A DNA stretch of 64,000 bases from NCBI RefSeq assembly GCF_000621125.1, contig NZ_JHZC01000005.1:248001-312000 (forward strand), written 5' to 3'. This stretch comes from Maribacter antarcticus DSM 21422. Lineage in GTDB: Bacteria > Bacteroidota > Bacteroidia > Flavobacteriales > Flavobacteriaceae. Below, piece after piece: positions 54,648 through 63,349 of the stretch; position 1 is the stretch's first letter; every line of letters begins with the position of its first letter. Under the pieces are notes generated by a model. It was given only the letters and a program-made list of their open reading frames with translations, was not told the DNA's origin and did no database searches. The position numbers and the translations under genes were made by a program.

Positions 54648-54659
54648 TAGACTGGTCTA
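54648..54659. promoter_or_regulatory. TetR operator candidate 2
   Basis: TAGACTGGTCTA is a perfect 5 bp inverted repeat around TG. It shares AGTnGACTGGTCTAATA with the site before tetR and lies 32 bp upstream of the SDR start codon. Confidence 0.72.
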
Positions 54660-54691
54660 ATAATAATTAATTTAATATTTAAAACAAAAAC

Positions 54692-55414
54692 ATGAAAACA
54701 TTAGAAAACAAAACGGTGGTCATTATTGGTGGAAGCCAAGGAATTGGTTTAGAAACCGCAAAAGAAGCCATCGAGAAAGGGGCGAATGTAACCATCGCAA
54801 GTCGTTCCTTAGAAAAGCTAGAGAACGCCAAAAATTATTTGAATGGTACTGTTGCTATTTACCAATTGGATGGGAGTAAGGAAGATGAAGTAAAAACATT
54901 CTTTGATAAATTCGAGAAGGTAAACCATCTCGTAGTTTCATCTTCTGGGGGCTACGGAGGCGCTATTAAAGAATTAGATATGGAAGCTGCTAAAGGGTTA
55001 TTTGATTCAAAACTTTGGGTACAAATGAATGCCGTGAAACACGCTAGTCCCAAAATGGGCCAAGGCGATTCCATTACTTTATTCTCTGGAATCGTAAGTA
55101 AAAAAGCAATCGTGGGACAAATGCCGTATACAGGAATAGGAGGAGCAGTAGAATCTTTAGGTAAGATGTTAGCATTAGAGTTAGCTCCTACACGTGTAAA
55201 TGTTATTGCACCAGGATTTATTCATACCACCGCTTGGGATGCATACATGCCAGAAGAAGAACAAAAAGAATTCTTTACTGGTTTTGCAGAAACAGTACCA
55301 GTAAAACAGGTTGGCGTAGCTAAAGATGTTACAAAAGGCGTGCTTTTCTTTATGGAAAGTGATTATGTTACAGGAGCAGTTCTTGATATAGATGGAGGAC
55401 AAAAATTAGTTTAA
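54692..55414 (+). CDS. Short-chain dehydrogenase/reductase
   Basis: The 240-residue SDR has the cofactor motif VVIIGGSQGIGLETAKEA, an Arg-rich SRSLEK stretch after beta-2 that favours NADPH, and SSSGGYGG. The active-site region reads FSGIVSKKAIVGQMPYTGIGGAVESLGK, where Tyr is followed by GIGG rather than the usual Tyr-x3-Lys, so the lysine is not in its usual place. It may be an atypical or altered SDR. It lies directly under the second TetR operator and is the main candidate for repression. Confidence 0.8.
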   Translation: MKTLENKTVVIIGGSQGIGLETAKEAIEKGANVTIASRSLEKLENAKNYLNGTVAIYQLDGSKEDEVKTFFDKFEKVNHLVVSSSGGYGGAIKELDMEAAKGLFDSKLWVQMNAVKHASPKMGQGDSITLFSGIVSKKAIVGQMPYTGIGGAVESLGKMLALELAPTRVNVIAPGFIHTTAWDAYMPEEEQKEFFTGFAETVPVKQVGVAKDVTKGVLFFMESDYVTGAVLDIDGGQKLV

Positions 55415-55421
55415 TTAAATA

Positions 55422-55444
55422 GGGCAGCAGCAATGCTTCTGCCC
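55422..55444. terminator. GGGCAG hairpin after the SDR gene
   Basis: GGGCAG (55422-55427) pairs with CTGCCC (55439-55444), with an inner AGCA/TGCT pairing. A related hairpin with the shared piece GCTTCTGCCCA occurs at 57381. No T-run follows, so it may be a processing or attenuation element instead. Confidence 0.5.
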
Positions 55445-55557
55445 ATTTAAAATTAAAAATAGGAGAACATAAAACACAAATCAAATAACGGCTGAAATTA
55501 ATGCCACAAAGAGCCTTATTTGAAACATTAAAAGAAGAAATAAATAAAAGGATAATT

Positions 55558-56643
55558 ATGAAAATATTTAGCAAATTCAACCTGGGCAGCATCGAACTTC
55601 AGAACCGAGTGGTAATGGCACCCTTGACAAGATCAAGAGCAGAAAACAATATTCCAAATCAATTAATGAGCGATTACTACGGCCAACGAGCTTCGGCAGG
55701 ATTGATCATTACGGAAGGGACAGCTCCATCGGCCAACGGTCTCGGTTACGCGCGCATACCCGGTATTTATAATGAGGCGCAAATAAAAGGGTGGAAAAAT
55801 GTAACCAACCGTATACATGAAGAAGGAGGCAAGGTTTTCCTTCAACTGATGCATACTGGAAGGGTCTCCCATGCTGATAACATGGAAGAAGACTCAGAGG
55901 TGCTTGCCCCATCTGCCATAGCTCTAAACGGTGAGATGTATACTGACCAAAATGGTTTACAGCCTTATCCAGTGCCAAGAGAAATGACTAGGGAGGATAT
56001 AATTCAAGCTCAAAATGAATATGTACAGGCTGCTAAGAATGCTATAAAAGCAGGATTTGATGGAGTAGAAGTACATGCAGCCAATGGCTATCTCATTGAT
56101 CAATTTATTAACACGGCCTCCAATAAAAGAAGTGATAATTATGGAGGTTCTATAGAGAATCGCTCCCGATTTGCTTTGGAAGTTACCCAAAAAGTGAGTG
56201 CTGCCATCGGCTCAGAAAGAACTGGAATCAGAGTTTCTCCAAATGGCGCATTTAATGATATGGAAGCTTTTGATGATTTGGAAGAAGCGTATAAATATTT
56301 AGCACATGAATTAAGTCACCTCAAGCTTGCTTATCTACACATAGTTGAGATGGCTGCCTTGGGTGGACCTGATGTACCTCTTTCATTAAAATTAATGATT
56401 CGAGAAGCATTCGGTGGTCCTGTTATTCGTAGCGGGGGACTTGATAAAGAAACAGCCGAAGCTGCGCTCAATAATAATGAAGCAGAATTGGTAGCTTTTG
56501 GTAGGTCTTTAATCGCTAACCCTGATTTGGTTTATCGAATGGAAAACGATCTGTCTTTACAAGATCCGGATTTCGATACTTTTTATACCCCAGGAGCGAA
56601 AGGGTATACTGATTATCCTTTTGCAGCTGTAAATGTCACTTAA
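55558..56643 (+). CDS. Old yellow enzyme (NADH:flavin oxidoreductase, NemA-like)
   Basis: I chose the ATG at 55558; an in-frame ATG at 55501 would add 19 residues not seen in the family. The 361-residue TIM barrel has VMAPLTRSRAENN (FMN-contact Thr near 23), QLMHTGRVSH near 100, VEVHAANGYLIDQF near 178 (substrate-binding His and Asn) and SDNYGGSIENRSRFALEV. Such enzymes reduce activated C=C bonds and nitro compounds with NAD(P)H. The context of SDRs and a TetR regulator fits electrophile detoxification. Confidence 0.93.
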   Translation: MKIFSKFNLGSIELQNRVVMAPLTRSRAENNIPNQLMSDYYGQRASAGLIITEGTAPSANGLGYARIPGIYNEAQIKGWKNVTNRIHEEGGKVFLQLMHTGRVSHADNMEEDSEVLAPSAIALNGEMYTDQNGLQPYPVPREMTREDIIQAQNEYVQAAKNAIKAGFDGVEVHAANGYLIDQFINTASNKRSDNYGGSIENRSRFALEVTQKVSAAIGSERTGIRVSPNGAFNDMEAFDDLEEAYKYLAHELSHLKLAYLHIVEMAALGGPDVPLSLKLMIREAFGGPVIRSGGLDKETAEAALNNNEAELVAFGRSLIANPDLVYRMENDLSLQDPDFDTFYTPGAKGYTDYPFAAVNVT

Positions 56644-56689
56644 GAAATAAGGTTAACAATAATATTAATAATTAAAACAATTTAAAATA

Positions 56690-57259
56690 ATGATAGTATC
56701 AGAGAAATTAAAAATTGAAAATAAAACAATTGAAAATGCAGATCCAATTTCAAGCAAGCATCTGCAAAATGCTAAAGATTCCATGGGGATGATTCCTAAT
56801 ATGTATGCTGGAATGGCAAATAATCCAGCGCTATTAGATGCTTATATAAAATCTTATCAATCGTTTCGAGAAAACTCAGGATTCAGTTCGCAAGAACAAG
56901 AAGTTGTATTTTTATCGATTGCATACGAAAACAACTGCGATTATTGTATGGCGGCACATAGTTTTGTAGCAGATAAAATGAGTAAGGTACCCACAGAGGT
57001 TACAGATGCTATTAGGAATGATACAGAAGTGCCAGATTCAAAATTAAAAGCATTAAGCAATTTTAGCAAACTAATGGTTTCAAAAAGAGGCCTGCCATCG
57101 GTTGAAGATGTTGACACCTTCTTAAATGCTGGCTATACTCAGGATCATATCTTAGGTGTTATTACAGGAATCGGTGTTAAAACAATGAGTAATTATTTTA
57201 ATCATGTCATTAATACAACTGTAGATAGTGCCTTTAGCAGTAGGGTTTGGGCGAAATAG
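56690..57259 (+). CDS. AhpD-like carboxymuconolactone decarboxylase family protein
   Basis: The 189-residue helical protein carries the AhpD active-site pattern ENNCDYCMAAHSFVA (CxxC followed by His) near residue 83. AhpD proteins are thiol-based peroxidases or partners of peroxidase systems. It follows the old yellow enzyme by 46 bp and is likely in the same operon. A hairpin follows at 57381. Confidence 0.87.
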   Translation: MIVSEKLKIENKTIENADPISSKHLQNAKDSMGMIPNMYAGMANNPALLDAYIKSYQSFRENSGFSSQEQEVVFLSIAYENNCDYCMAAHSFVADKMSKVPTEVTDAIRNDTEVPDSKLKALSNFSKLMVSKRGLPSVEDVDTFLNAGYTQDHILGVITGIGVKTMSNYFNHVINTTVDSAFSSRVWAK

Positions 57260-57380
57260 AACATTAAATCTTGAAGAGAGCTTAGCCATTTCAAAAACAA
57301 TGGATTAATTCTATCTGAAAATGATTAAAGAACCAGTAAATACTGGATATTGAAAATGAACAGAAACACGTATAATAAAC

Positions 57381-57407
57381 TTGGGCAGATGCATTGCTTC
57401 TGCCCAA
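57381..57407. terminator. GGGCAG hairpin after the AhpD-like gene
   Basis: TTGGGCAGA (57381-57389) pairs with TCTGCCCAA (57399-57407) around a nine-base loop. It shares loop and arm sequence with the hairpin at 55422. Confidence 0.55.
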
Positions 57408-57472
57408 TTATTAATGAAATCATTAGGATAATACATATAAAACAGTTTAAAAATATTTAACTAAACATAATT

Positions 57473-58756
57473 ATGAAACGATTTTTAAAATATTTTTTGA
57501 TTGCAACCCTGCTCGTAATTTCATGGACTGTAGTTAGCTTTTTTTCTACGAAGAATGGTTGGATGCATGAATCCATCACCCAGCAAAAAACCTCTAAAGG
57601 TTATATACAGGCTGTTAAAGAAAAGATTGACGAACAATTTGTCGGCAATTTCGCCTTGGCTATAATGAATAATGGAGTTATAGAAAGTGAAGTATTTGAC
57701 TCTAAAGGTAAAGTTGTTGATAGAAACACTGTATTCCAAGTAGCATCACTGAGTAAATGGGTCTCGGCTTTTGGAGTAATGAAATTGGTAGAGCAAGGTA
57801 AATTAGATTTGGATGCACCGGTTGGAAAATATTTAACGCGTTGGCAATTACCGCCTAGCGAATTTAATAATGATGACGTAACTATCCGAAGGTTAATGAG
57901 CCATACCGCAGGGTTAACTGATGGGCTAGGCTATTCAGGGTTTAAACCTGGAGTACCGGCTCAATCTATAGAAGCGTCATTAACTAAAGCGTCAGATGCC
58001 GATGAAGGTATAAGTGGATCCGTTCATGTAGGTATAGAACCAGGGAGTGCGTTTAACTATTCAGGAGGGGGATATACCCTTCTCCAACTTTTGGTGGAAG
58101 AAGTAAGTGGTCAATCGTTTGCCTCTTATATGAAAGAAACAATATTTGAACCTTTAAATATGAAGCATTCATCGTATAGCTGGGCAGATTCTTCTAGTTT
58201 CAAATTGGCAGAATTTTACAACAGTGATGGCACAAAGGCCATTCATTATCGCTATACTTCTCTTGCTGCAACATCGTTATATACGTCTCTATCTGATTTG
58301 GAAGTATTCTTTCAAGTATTTCTAAAGGGGAGTACTAATGAACAAATTGGCAGAAATGTATTGAAGCCTGAAACCATTAAAATGATGAGAGCCCCTGCAG
58401 CAAAAACAATGGGCATGGATATTTGGGGATTAGGTACGATCCTGTATACAACAACTGAGAATGGCGATTATGTTATTGGGCATGATGGACGAAGCACACC
58501 TCCAATAAATACGGCTGTTCGATTGAATCCTGAAACTGGTAATGGCATAATTATTCTTGAAACAGGGAATCCCATGTTAGCCACTACGTTAGCAGCTGAA
58601 TGGGTATTTTGGAAAACAGGGAAAGTAGATCTTACCTTATTTACGATGCATAAAGATGATATGGTCTCTATGATAGGAAAAGGTTGGCTTGCTATTATCG
58701 CGTTGACAATAATCGTTGGTATCGTTAGGCGCCGGAAAAAGAAAGAAAAACTATAG
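57473..58756 (+). CDS. Beta-lactamase-class-C-like serine hydrolase
   Basis: The 427-residue protein has an N-terminal membrane anchor or signal (LIATLLVISWTVVSFF), the SxxK motif in ASLSKW near residue 97, a YSG motif in FNYSGGGYTLLQ near 194 and the third motif as GHDGRS near 342. A C-terminal helix (WLAIIALTIIVGIV) ends in a basic tail. The domain is exposed outside the cytoplasm and probably hydrolyses an ester or D-amino-acid peptide. It lies after the AhpD gene by 213 bp with a hairpin between, so it may be a separate unit. Confidence 0.87.
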   Translation: MKRFLKYFLIATLLVISWTVVSFFSTKNGWMHESITQQKTSKGYIQAVKEKIDEQFVGNFALAIMNNGVIESEVFDSKGKVVDRNTVFQVASLSKWVSAFGVMKLVEQGKLDLDAPVGKYLTRWQLPPSEFNNDDVTIRRLMSHTAGLTDGLGYSGFKPGVPAQSIEASLTKASDADEGISGSVHVGIEPGSAFNYSGGGYTLLQLLVEEVSGQSFASYMKETIFEPLNMKHSSYSWADSSSFKLAEFYNSDGTKAIHYRYTSLAATSLYTSLSDLEVFFQVFLKGSTNEQIGRNVLKPETIKMMRAPAAKTMGMDIWGLGTILYTTTENGDYVIGHDGRSTPPINTAVRLNPETGNGIIILETGNPMLATTLAAEWVFWKTGKVDLTLFTMHKDDMVSMIGKGWLAIIALTIIVGIVRRRKKKEKL

Positions 58757-58845
58757 ATTAAAATAATTATAATAAATATATAAGCTATAAACGTTGTACA
58801 ACATTATATGAAAATATGTTAATCATTAAATAAACAAATAAAGAG

Positions 58846-59550
58846 ATGAAAATTAAAAATTCAAGAGTATTAATTACCGGAGGAAGTTCGGGTATTGGTA
58901 AAGAAACAGCAAAGCAATTTATTGCAAAAGGAGCAAAGGTCGTAATTACAGGTAGAGATGAAACTAAGCTAAAACAGATAGCAACAGAAATCGGAGCGAT
59001 TCCATTGGCTTTTGATATCAGTGATCTAAAATCAATTCCTCAGAAGGCTAAAGAAGCTGTTACACTTTTAGGCGGAAAGATAGATACCCTAGTTAACAAT
59101 GCTGGTATTGGAGTATTCCCAATTCTAGGAGAAATCACCGAAGCTGATTTATTAAATGTCTATAACACCAATGTATTTGGTTTGGCATTATTAACTCAAG
59201 AACTATTGCCAATGTTCAAAGCACAACAATCAGGAAACATTATCAATATTGGATCTACTGCAAGTTTAAAAGGTTTTGCAAGAGGTTCTGTATATGCAGC
59301 ATCAAAATTTGCTGTAAGAGGAATGACGCAATCTTGGCAAGCTGAATTACGACCAGATAACATTAGAGTCTCATTAATCAATCCAAGTGAGGTGACAACC
59401 GCGTTTGCTGCTACCTCTAGAAAAGAGCGTAATGAGGAATCTAATAAATTGGGATCCGAAGACATTGCACAAACCATTCTTTCCGTTGTTGAAATGCGTG
59501 ATAAAGGCTTTGTTCCAGAAGTAACCGTTTGGGCAACAAATCCATTTTAA
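58846..59550 (+). CDS. Short-chain dehydrogenase/reductase
   Basis: The 234-residue classical SDR has VLITGGSSGIGKETAKQF, NNAGIGVF near residue 83, the catalytic Ser in IGSTAS near 137 and Tyr-x3-Lys in VYAASKFAVRG near 148. It resembles 3-oxoacyl-ACP-reductase-like enzymes (FabG/YdfG type). It lies 89 bp after the serine hydrolase gene; a GTTGTACAAC palindrome at 58793-58802 in this gap could be a regulator site. It belongs to the same detoxification cluster. Confidence 0.9.
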   Translation: MKIKNSRVLITGGSSGIGKETAKQFIAKGAKVVITGRDETKLKQIATEIGAIPLAFDISDLKSIPQKAKEAVTLLGGKIDTLVNNAGIGVFPILGEITEADLLNVYNTNVFGLALLTQELLPMFKAQQSGNIINIGSTASLKGFARGSVYAASKFAVRGMTQSWQAELRPDNIRVSLINPSEVTTAFAATSRKERNEESNKLGSEDIAQTILSVVEMRDKGFVPEVTVWATNPF

Positions 59551-59620
59551 TGAATCTATTAGAAAAGTTAAAGGAAATAGGGGTAAGCGGAAAGTGTATG
59601 AAGTGGAATTAACTCATAAA

Positions 59621-60298
59621 TCAAGGAAGTAACTCATTAATATTTTGACGATACATTTTCCCTACAGGAATTTTATGTTCATTTATATGAATTAAATTGC
59701 CCTCAATCAAAACGATTTTATTCTTTGCAATAATAAAGAACTTATGCACTTTTATGAATTGTTTTTTTGGTAATAGCTCCTCAATTGAAGAAAGTGTTTG
59801 ATGTGTTAGTATCATTTTATCATTCAAATGGATTTTTACATAATTTCCATAAGCTTCGGTATACAAAATGTCATTTAGCTTCACTTGATAATGTTTCTTG
59901 TTATCCTTTAAAAAAATACTAGAATCATCGGTATTTCCGGATTTCCTAAGTAGACCACTAACTTTATTTATTGCAGCAATAAATCGTTGAAAACTAAAAG
60001 GCTTTAATAAATAATCATCAATATTTAATTCATAACCTTCCAAAGCAAATTCCTTGTATGCGGTTGTTACAATAATTCTAGGAGGAGTACTTAATGTTTT
60101 CAAAAAGTCAAACCCAGAAAGTTTAGGCATATTAATGTCTAGGAATATTAGGTCAATAGTGTTGTTGTTCAAATATTCTATAGCTTCAAAAGCATTAAAA
60201 CAACTCTCTTGATGTGATAAACTAGGGATGTTACTCGCATAATCTTTTATATTATTATGTGAAGCTGTTTCATCGTCTACGATAATATACTTTATCAT
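59621..60298 (-). CDS. LytTR-family response regulator
   Basis: The 225-residue protein has a receiver domain (YIIVDDETASHNNI, LIFLDINMPKLSGF with Asp near 55, TTAYKEFA, LLKPFSFQRF) and a LytTR DNA-binding domain (about 125-225). Its ATG overlaps the end of the kinase gene by four bases, so the two are coupled. It is convergent with the SDR gene. Its targets may include the divergent acyl-CoA dehydrogenase gene or the detoxification cluster (inference). Confidence 0.92.
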   Translation of the reverse strand: MIKYIIVDDETASHNNIKDYASNIPSLSHQESCFNAFEAIEYLNNNTIDLIFLDINMPKLSGFDFLKTLSTPPRIIVTTAYKEFALEGYELNIDDYLLKPFSFQRFIAAINKVSGLLRKSGNTDDSSIFLKDNKKHYQVKLNDILYTEAYGNYVKIHLNDKMILTHQTLSSIEELLPKKQFIKVHKFFIIAKNKIVLIEGNLIHINEHKIPVGKMYRQNINELLP

Positions 60299-61146
60299 CT
60301 TTTATATAATTCTAGTGTTGCTAAATAGGTATTTCCATCAGTTTTGGCAGTGAAATTATGAGCATTAGGATATAATAATTGTAGTCGCTCATTCAAGTTT
60401 TTTAAACCAATACCTGGAGTTGTTGAAAGTTCTTCCGAATCAAAATTATTTTGAATAGAGAAAACAATTCCAGTTTCATATTCCTTTAATTCAATATTGA
60501 TAAAAGCGTTATCTATAAGACTTTCTACCCCATGTTTAAAGGCATTTTGCAATAGAATTATGAATAGAAGAGGAGGGACTTTAGTTGCTGGGTTCTCTAT
60601 ACTTTCCTGAAAATCGATCTCAATTTTCTTATGATAACGTGCCGTTTGCAGTTCAATAAAATTTCTTAAATAGCTAGCTTCTTCTTCTAAGGTAACCATT
60701 TCTTCTTTTCCCTTATAAATGGTAAAACGCATCATATCAGATAACTTGAGCACATACTCTTGTGCAGTATCTGGATCACTCTTTATTAAAGAATATAAAT
60801 TATTTAAAGTATTAAAGAAAAAATGAGGATTGATCTGATTTTTTAACAATGCCAATTCAGCTTTTATCCTTTTACTTTTTATAATTTGGATAATTTTCCA
60901 TTGTTCAAAAAACCAAGAAAAAACAAGATAAAAAACGAATGCCCATACTATAAATATAAGTACATCAGCAAACCATAAATTATTATTAATTACCCAAAAG
61001 CTTGCTTTACTCTCATCTACTCGATTCGCCAGATTAATACCAAAAACAAGAAGTATAATAACGATTGTATAGCTTATATTTCTATAAAATCGATTGGTAT
61101 TATTTCGTTTTAATTTTCCAGTTTCTAGTAAATAAAAGAAACTCAT
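60295..61146 (-). CDS. LytS-type sensor histidine kinase, N-terminus possibly frameshifted
   Basis: The 283-residue protein from ATG 61146 has two helices and the His_kinase core (LALLKNQINPHFFFNTLNNLYSLI near 110, PLLFIILLQNAFKHG, PGIGLKNLNERLQLLYP). It is short for the family. The frame stays open upstream for 19 codons and encodes more of a membrane helix (FFYLLLLTSGVIFY). In another frame a start near 61243 gives MFFLLKYVKERVENTTPF, which would join this helix through a one-base change in the CCCCC run at 61191-61195 (minus strand). A frameshift or sequencing error there is plausible. Confidence 0.82.
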   Translation of the reverse strand: MSFFYLLETGKLKRNNTNRFYRNISYTIVIILLVFGINLANRVDESKASFWVINNNLWFADVLIFIVWAFVFYLVFSWFFEQWKIIQIIKSKRIKAELALLKNQINPHFFFNTLNNLYSLIKSDPDTAQEYVLKLSDMMRFTIYKGKEEMVTLEEEASYLRNFIELQTARYHKKIEIDFQESIENPATKVPPLLFIILLQNAFKHGVESLIDNAFINIELKEYETGIVFSIQNNFDSEELSTTPGIGLKNLNERLQLLYPNAHNFTAKTDGNTYLATLELYKR

Positions 61147-61251
61147 ATAAAAAATTACGCCACTCGTAAGTAAAAGTAAATAGAAGAAAAGGGGGTTGTG
61201 TTTTCAACTCTTTCTTTTACATATTTTAATAAAAAAAACATAAAACATTGA

Positions 61252-61274
61252 TTATTTAGAATAATTCTAAATAA
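61252..61274. promoter_or_regulatory. Palindrome shared with the first ACAD promoter
   Basis: TTATTTAGAA (61252-61261) and TTCTAAATAA (61265-61274) flank TAA. The central 21 bp differ from the site at 40420-40440 by one base (CAA versus TAA spacer). It lies 66 bp before the ACAD start. Confidence 0.75.
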
Positions 61275-61340
61275 ATTCGTGTAATTTTTCACATATTTTT
61301 TGGAGCAATCAATAAATAATACCATTAAAAAACAAAATAG

Positions 61341-62831
61341 ATGCACAAAGATTTTTCAGAATTAATTAAAGACTTTCAAAATACACTAAAAAATGTTTTT
61401 AATGAAAGATATGATATCGATCAATTTAGTAAGGAAAGAGGTATACCAGGGGTAGCTTTAAGAGATATCATGGCAAAATCTCCTTTGTCTGTAGGTATTC
61501 CTGAAAATTATGGAGGAAGAGGAATGAAAGTGAGCGAGTGTCTTAGCATATTATCAACAGCTTCTTATGAATCTTTATCTTTATCGTTAATTTTCGGTAT
61601 TAATATTGCACTATTTTTAGAACCTGTAGCTAAATATGCAAATGATAGTGTAAAAGGAGATATTTTTAAACGATTCCTAGAAAAACAAAATATGGGAGGT
61701 TTAATGATAACTGAACAAAATTTTGGTAGTGATGCCTTAGGAATGCAAACCTATAATGAAAAAGTTGGAGATCATTATAATGTTAAAGGAACCAAGCACT
61801 GGCAAGGATTAACAGGAATGGCAGATTATTGGTTGATTACTTCTCGTGAAAAAAATGCCAATGGAAATTTAAATAGGGATATTGATTTTTTTATCTGTGA
61901 TGTGCAACAACCCAACCAACAAATAGTAGTAGAAGAATATTACAATAACTTAGGGCTTTATATGATTCCTTATGGAAAAAATAAAGTAGATATTCAAGTA
62001 CCTGCTCAATACAAGTTAGAACCTCATAGTTCTGGTGTTAAAATGATGCTAGATATTTTACATAGAAGTAGAATGCAGTTTCCAGGAATGGCTATGGGCT
62101 TTATAAAAAGAATGTTAGATGAGTCTATTAAATACTGTAATGAACGAATTGTAGGGCAAAAAAAATTAATTGATTTAGATCAAGTTAAATATCAAATTTC
62201 TACAATTCAAAGTGCTTTCACAGTAACTTCTGCAATGTGCTTTAAAAGTAGTCTTATAAGCGGTATAGATAATGATTTAGCCAGTAGTGGACTAGAAGCG
62301 AATACAATGAAAGCATTTGTAACAGATCTTATGCAACAAGCAGCACAAACCTTAACTCAATTATCAGGTGGTAAAGGTTATAAAATGGAAAGTATTGGAG
62401 GTAGAGGTATTATGGACAGTAGAGCTTTTCAAATATTTGAAGGCTCTAATGAAATGCTTTATACGCAAATTACAGAAATGATTTTCAAGTTAATGAAACG
62501 TAAAAAAGAGTTTAATATTTATAGCTTTTTAAAAGATTTTCATCTCACAACAAGATCCCATTCATATTTTAAAGAATATGTTGATTTTACTGTCGTTAAT
62601 GACTTAAAACAAAGAAAAATGATTGATTTAGGAAAGATGTTTTCTAGAATTATAAGCATCGATTTTGCTTTGGAAATGCAAGAAAAAGGCTTTAGAGATG
62701 ACTTAATTACTAATTGTATGCAGCTTATAAAACTTGATGTGTCAAAATTGATGAATTCATTTCATTCAAAAAACACAATAATAGAAATTGAAGATTACAA
62801 TGAAAATAGCCATTGGTATAACTTCGTATAA
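61341..62831 (+). CDS. Acyl-CoA dehydrogenase family protein
   Basis: The 496-residue protein has ACAD features: SVGIPENYGGRGMKVSECL, GGLMITEQNFGSDALGM near residue 117, GTKHWQGLTGMADYWLITS, and RSRMQFPGMAMG. The C-terminal FQIFEGSNEMLYTQI keeps the catalytic-type Glu (FEGSNE), unlike the other ACAD in this window. About 90 extra residues follow the ACAD core. It is divergent from the LytS/LytTR pair and carries the palindrome shared with the LysR/ACAD region, so both dehydrogenases may be in one regulon. Confidence 0.87.
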   Translation: MHKDFSELIKDFQNTLKNVFNERYDIDQFSKERGIPGVALRDIMAKSPLSVGIPENYGGRGMKVSECLSILSTASYESLSLSLIFGINIALFLEPVAKYANDSVKGDIFKRFLEKQNMGGLMITEQNFGSDALGMQTYNEKVGDHYNVKGTKHWQGLTGMADYWLITSREKNANGNLNRDIDFFICDVQQPNQQIVVEEYYNNLGLYMIPYGKNKVDIQVPAQYKLEPHSSGVKMMLDILHRSRMQFPGMAMGFIKRMLDESIKYCNERIVGQKKLIDLDQVKYQISTIQSAFTVTSAMCFKSSLISGIDNDLASSGLEANTMKAFVTDLMQQAAQTLTQLSGGKGYKMESIGGRGIMDSRAFQIFEGSNEMLYTQITEMIFKLMKRKKEFNIYSFLKDFHLTTRSHSYFKEYVDFTVVNDLKQRKMIDLGKMFSRIISIDFALEMQEKGFRDDLITNCMQLIKLDVSKLMNSFHSKNTIIEIEDYNENSHWYNFV

Positions 62832-62984
62832 TTTAGAAAAAAATTATACGAAGAACTGAATTGAAATTACACACTTTACAGAATTCTAAAAAGGTTAGCT
62901 TTTTTTTGGCATTCGGCTTGTGTTCACAATAAAATATGGAAGCGTTGAAATATTCTGTTTAAAAAAATTACTGCGAAGCATACT

Positions 62985-63060
62985 AATTTTTAAAAAGCAA
63001 TCGAGCGTTTGCGGGCGGCAATTTTATACTTCGATAAACTCAGCACAGGCGCTATGACCA
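62985..63060 (+). repeat. Mosaic repeat fragment with AAAGCAATCGAGCGTTTGC
   Basis: AAAAAGCAATCGAGCGTTTGC, GGCGGCAATTTTATACTTCG and CTCAGCACAGGCGCTATGACC match 53600 and 46046. It is the left part of the 743 bp gap between the second ACAD gene and the sulfatase. A related TTTCGACTACGCTCAA follows at 63238. Confidence 0.6.
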
Positions 63061-63349
63061 ATTATAGCTACAAACTTGAAACTCAAAATATTTCTTATAA
63101 TAACGTATTTGAAAATTAGTATTGAACAACACCAAATACGAGATTCTACGGAATTTTAATTAATACTTGTTGACGAATTGTAAAACACCCCTAAACGAAT
63201 GTTTATTGATCTTTCAAAGCCTTGTGGGATATTTTATATTTCGACTACGCTCAATATAAACTCCATAGAGAATTATAGCTATCATTTGATTTTTCTATAA
63301 AAAGCTTTTAATTATGAATCATCCACAGGATAATCCCTAATTAAAAATG

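Noticed and set aside
58793-58802. GTTGTACAAC palindrome as a defined operator
   Set aside because: It is short, single-copy and has no linked regulator, so it is only mentioned under the SDR gene.
61155-61346. 63-codon ORF on the minus strand
   Set aside because: Only its middle matters, as the possible shifted N-terminus of the LytS kinase; it is not an independent gene.
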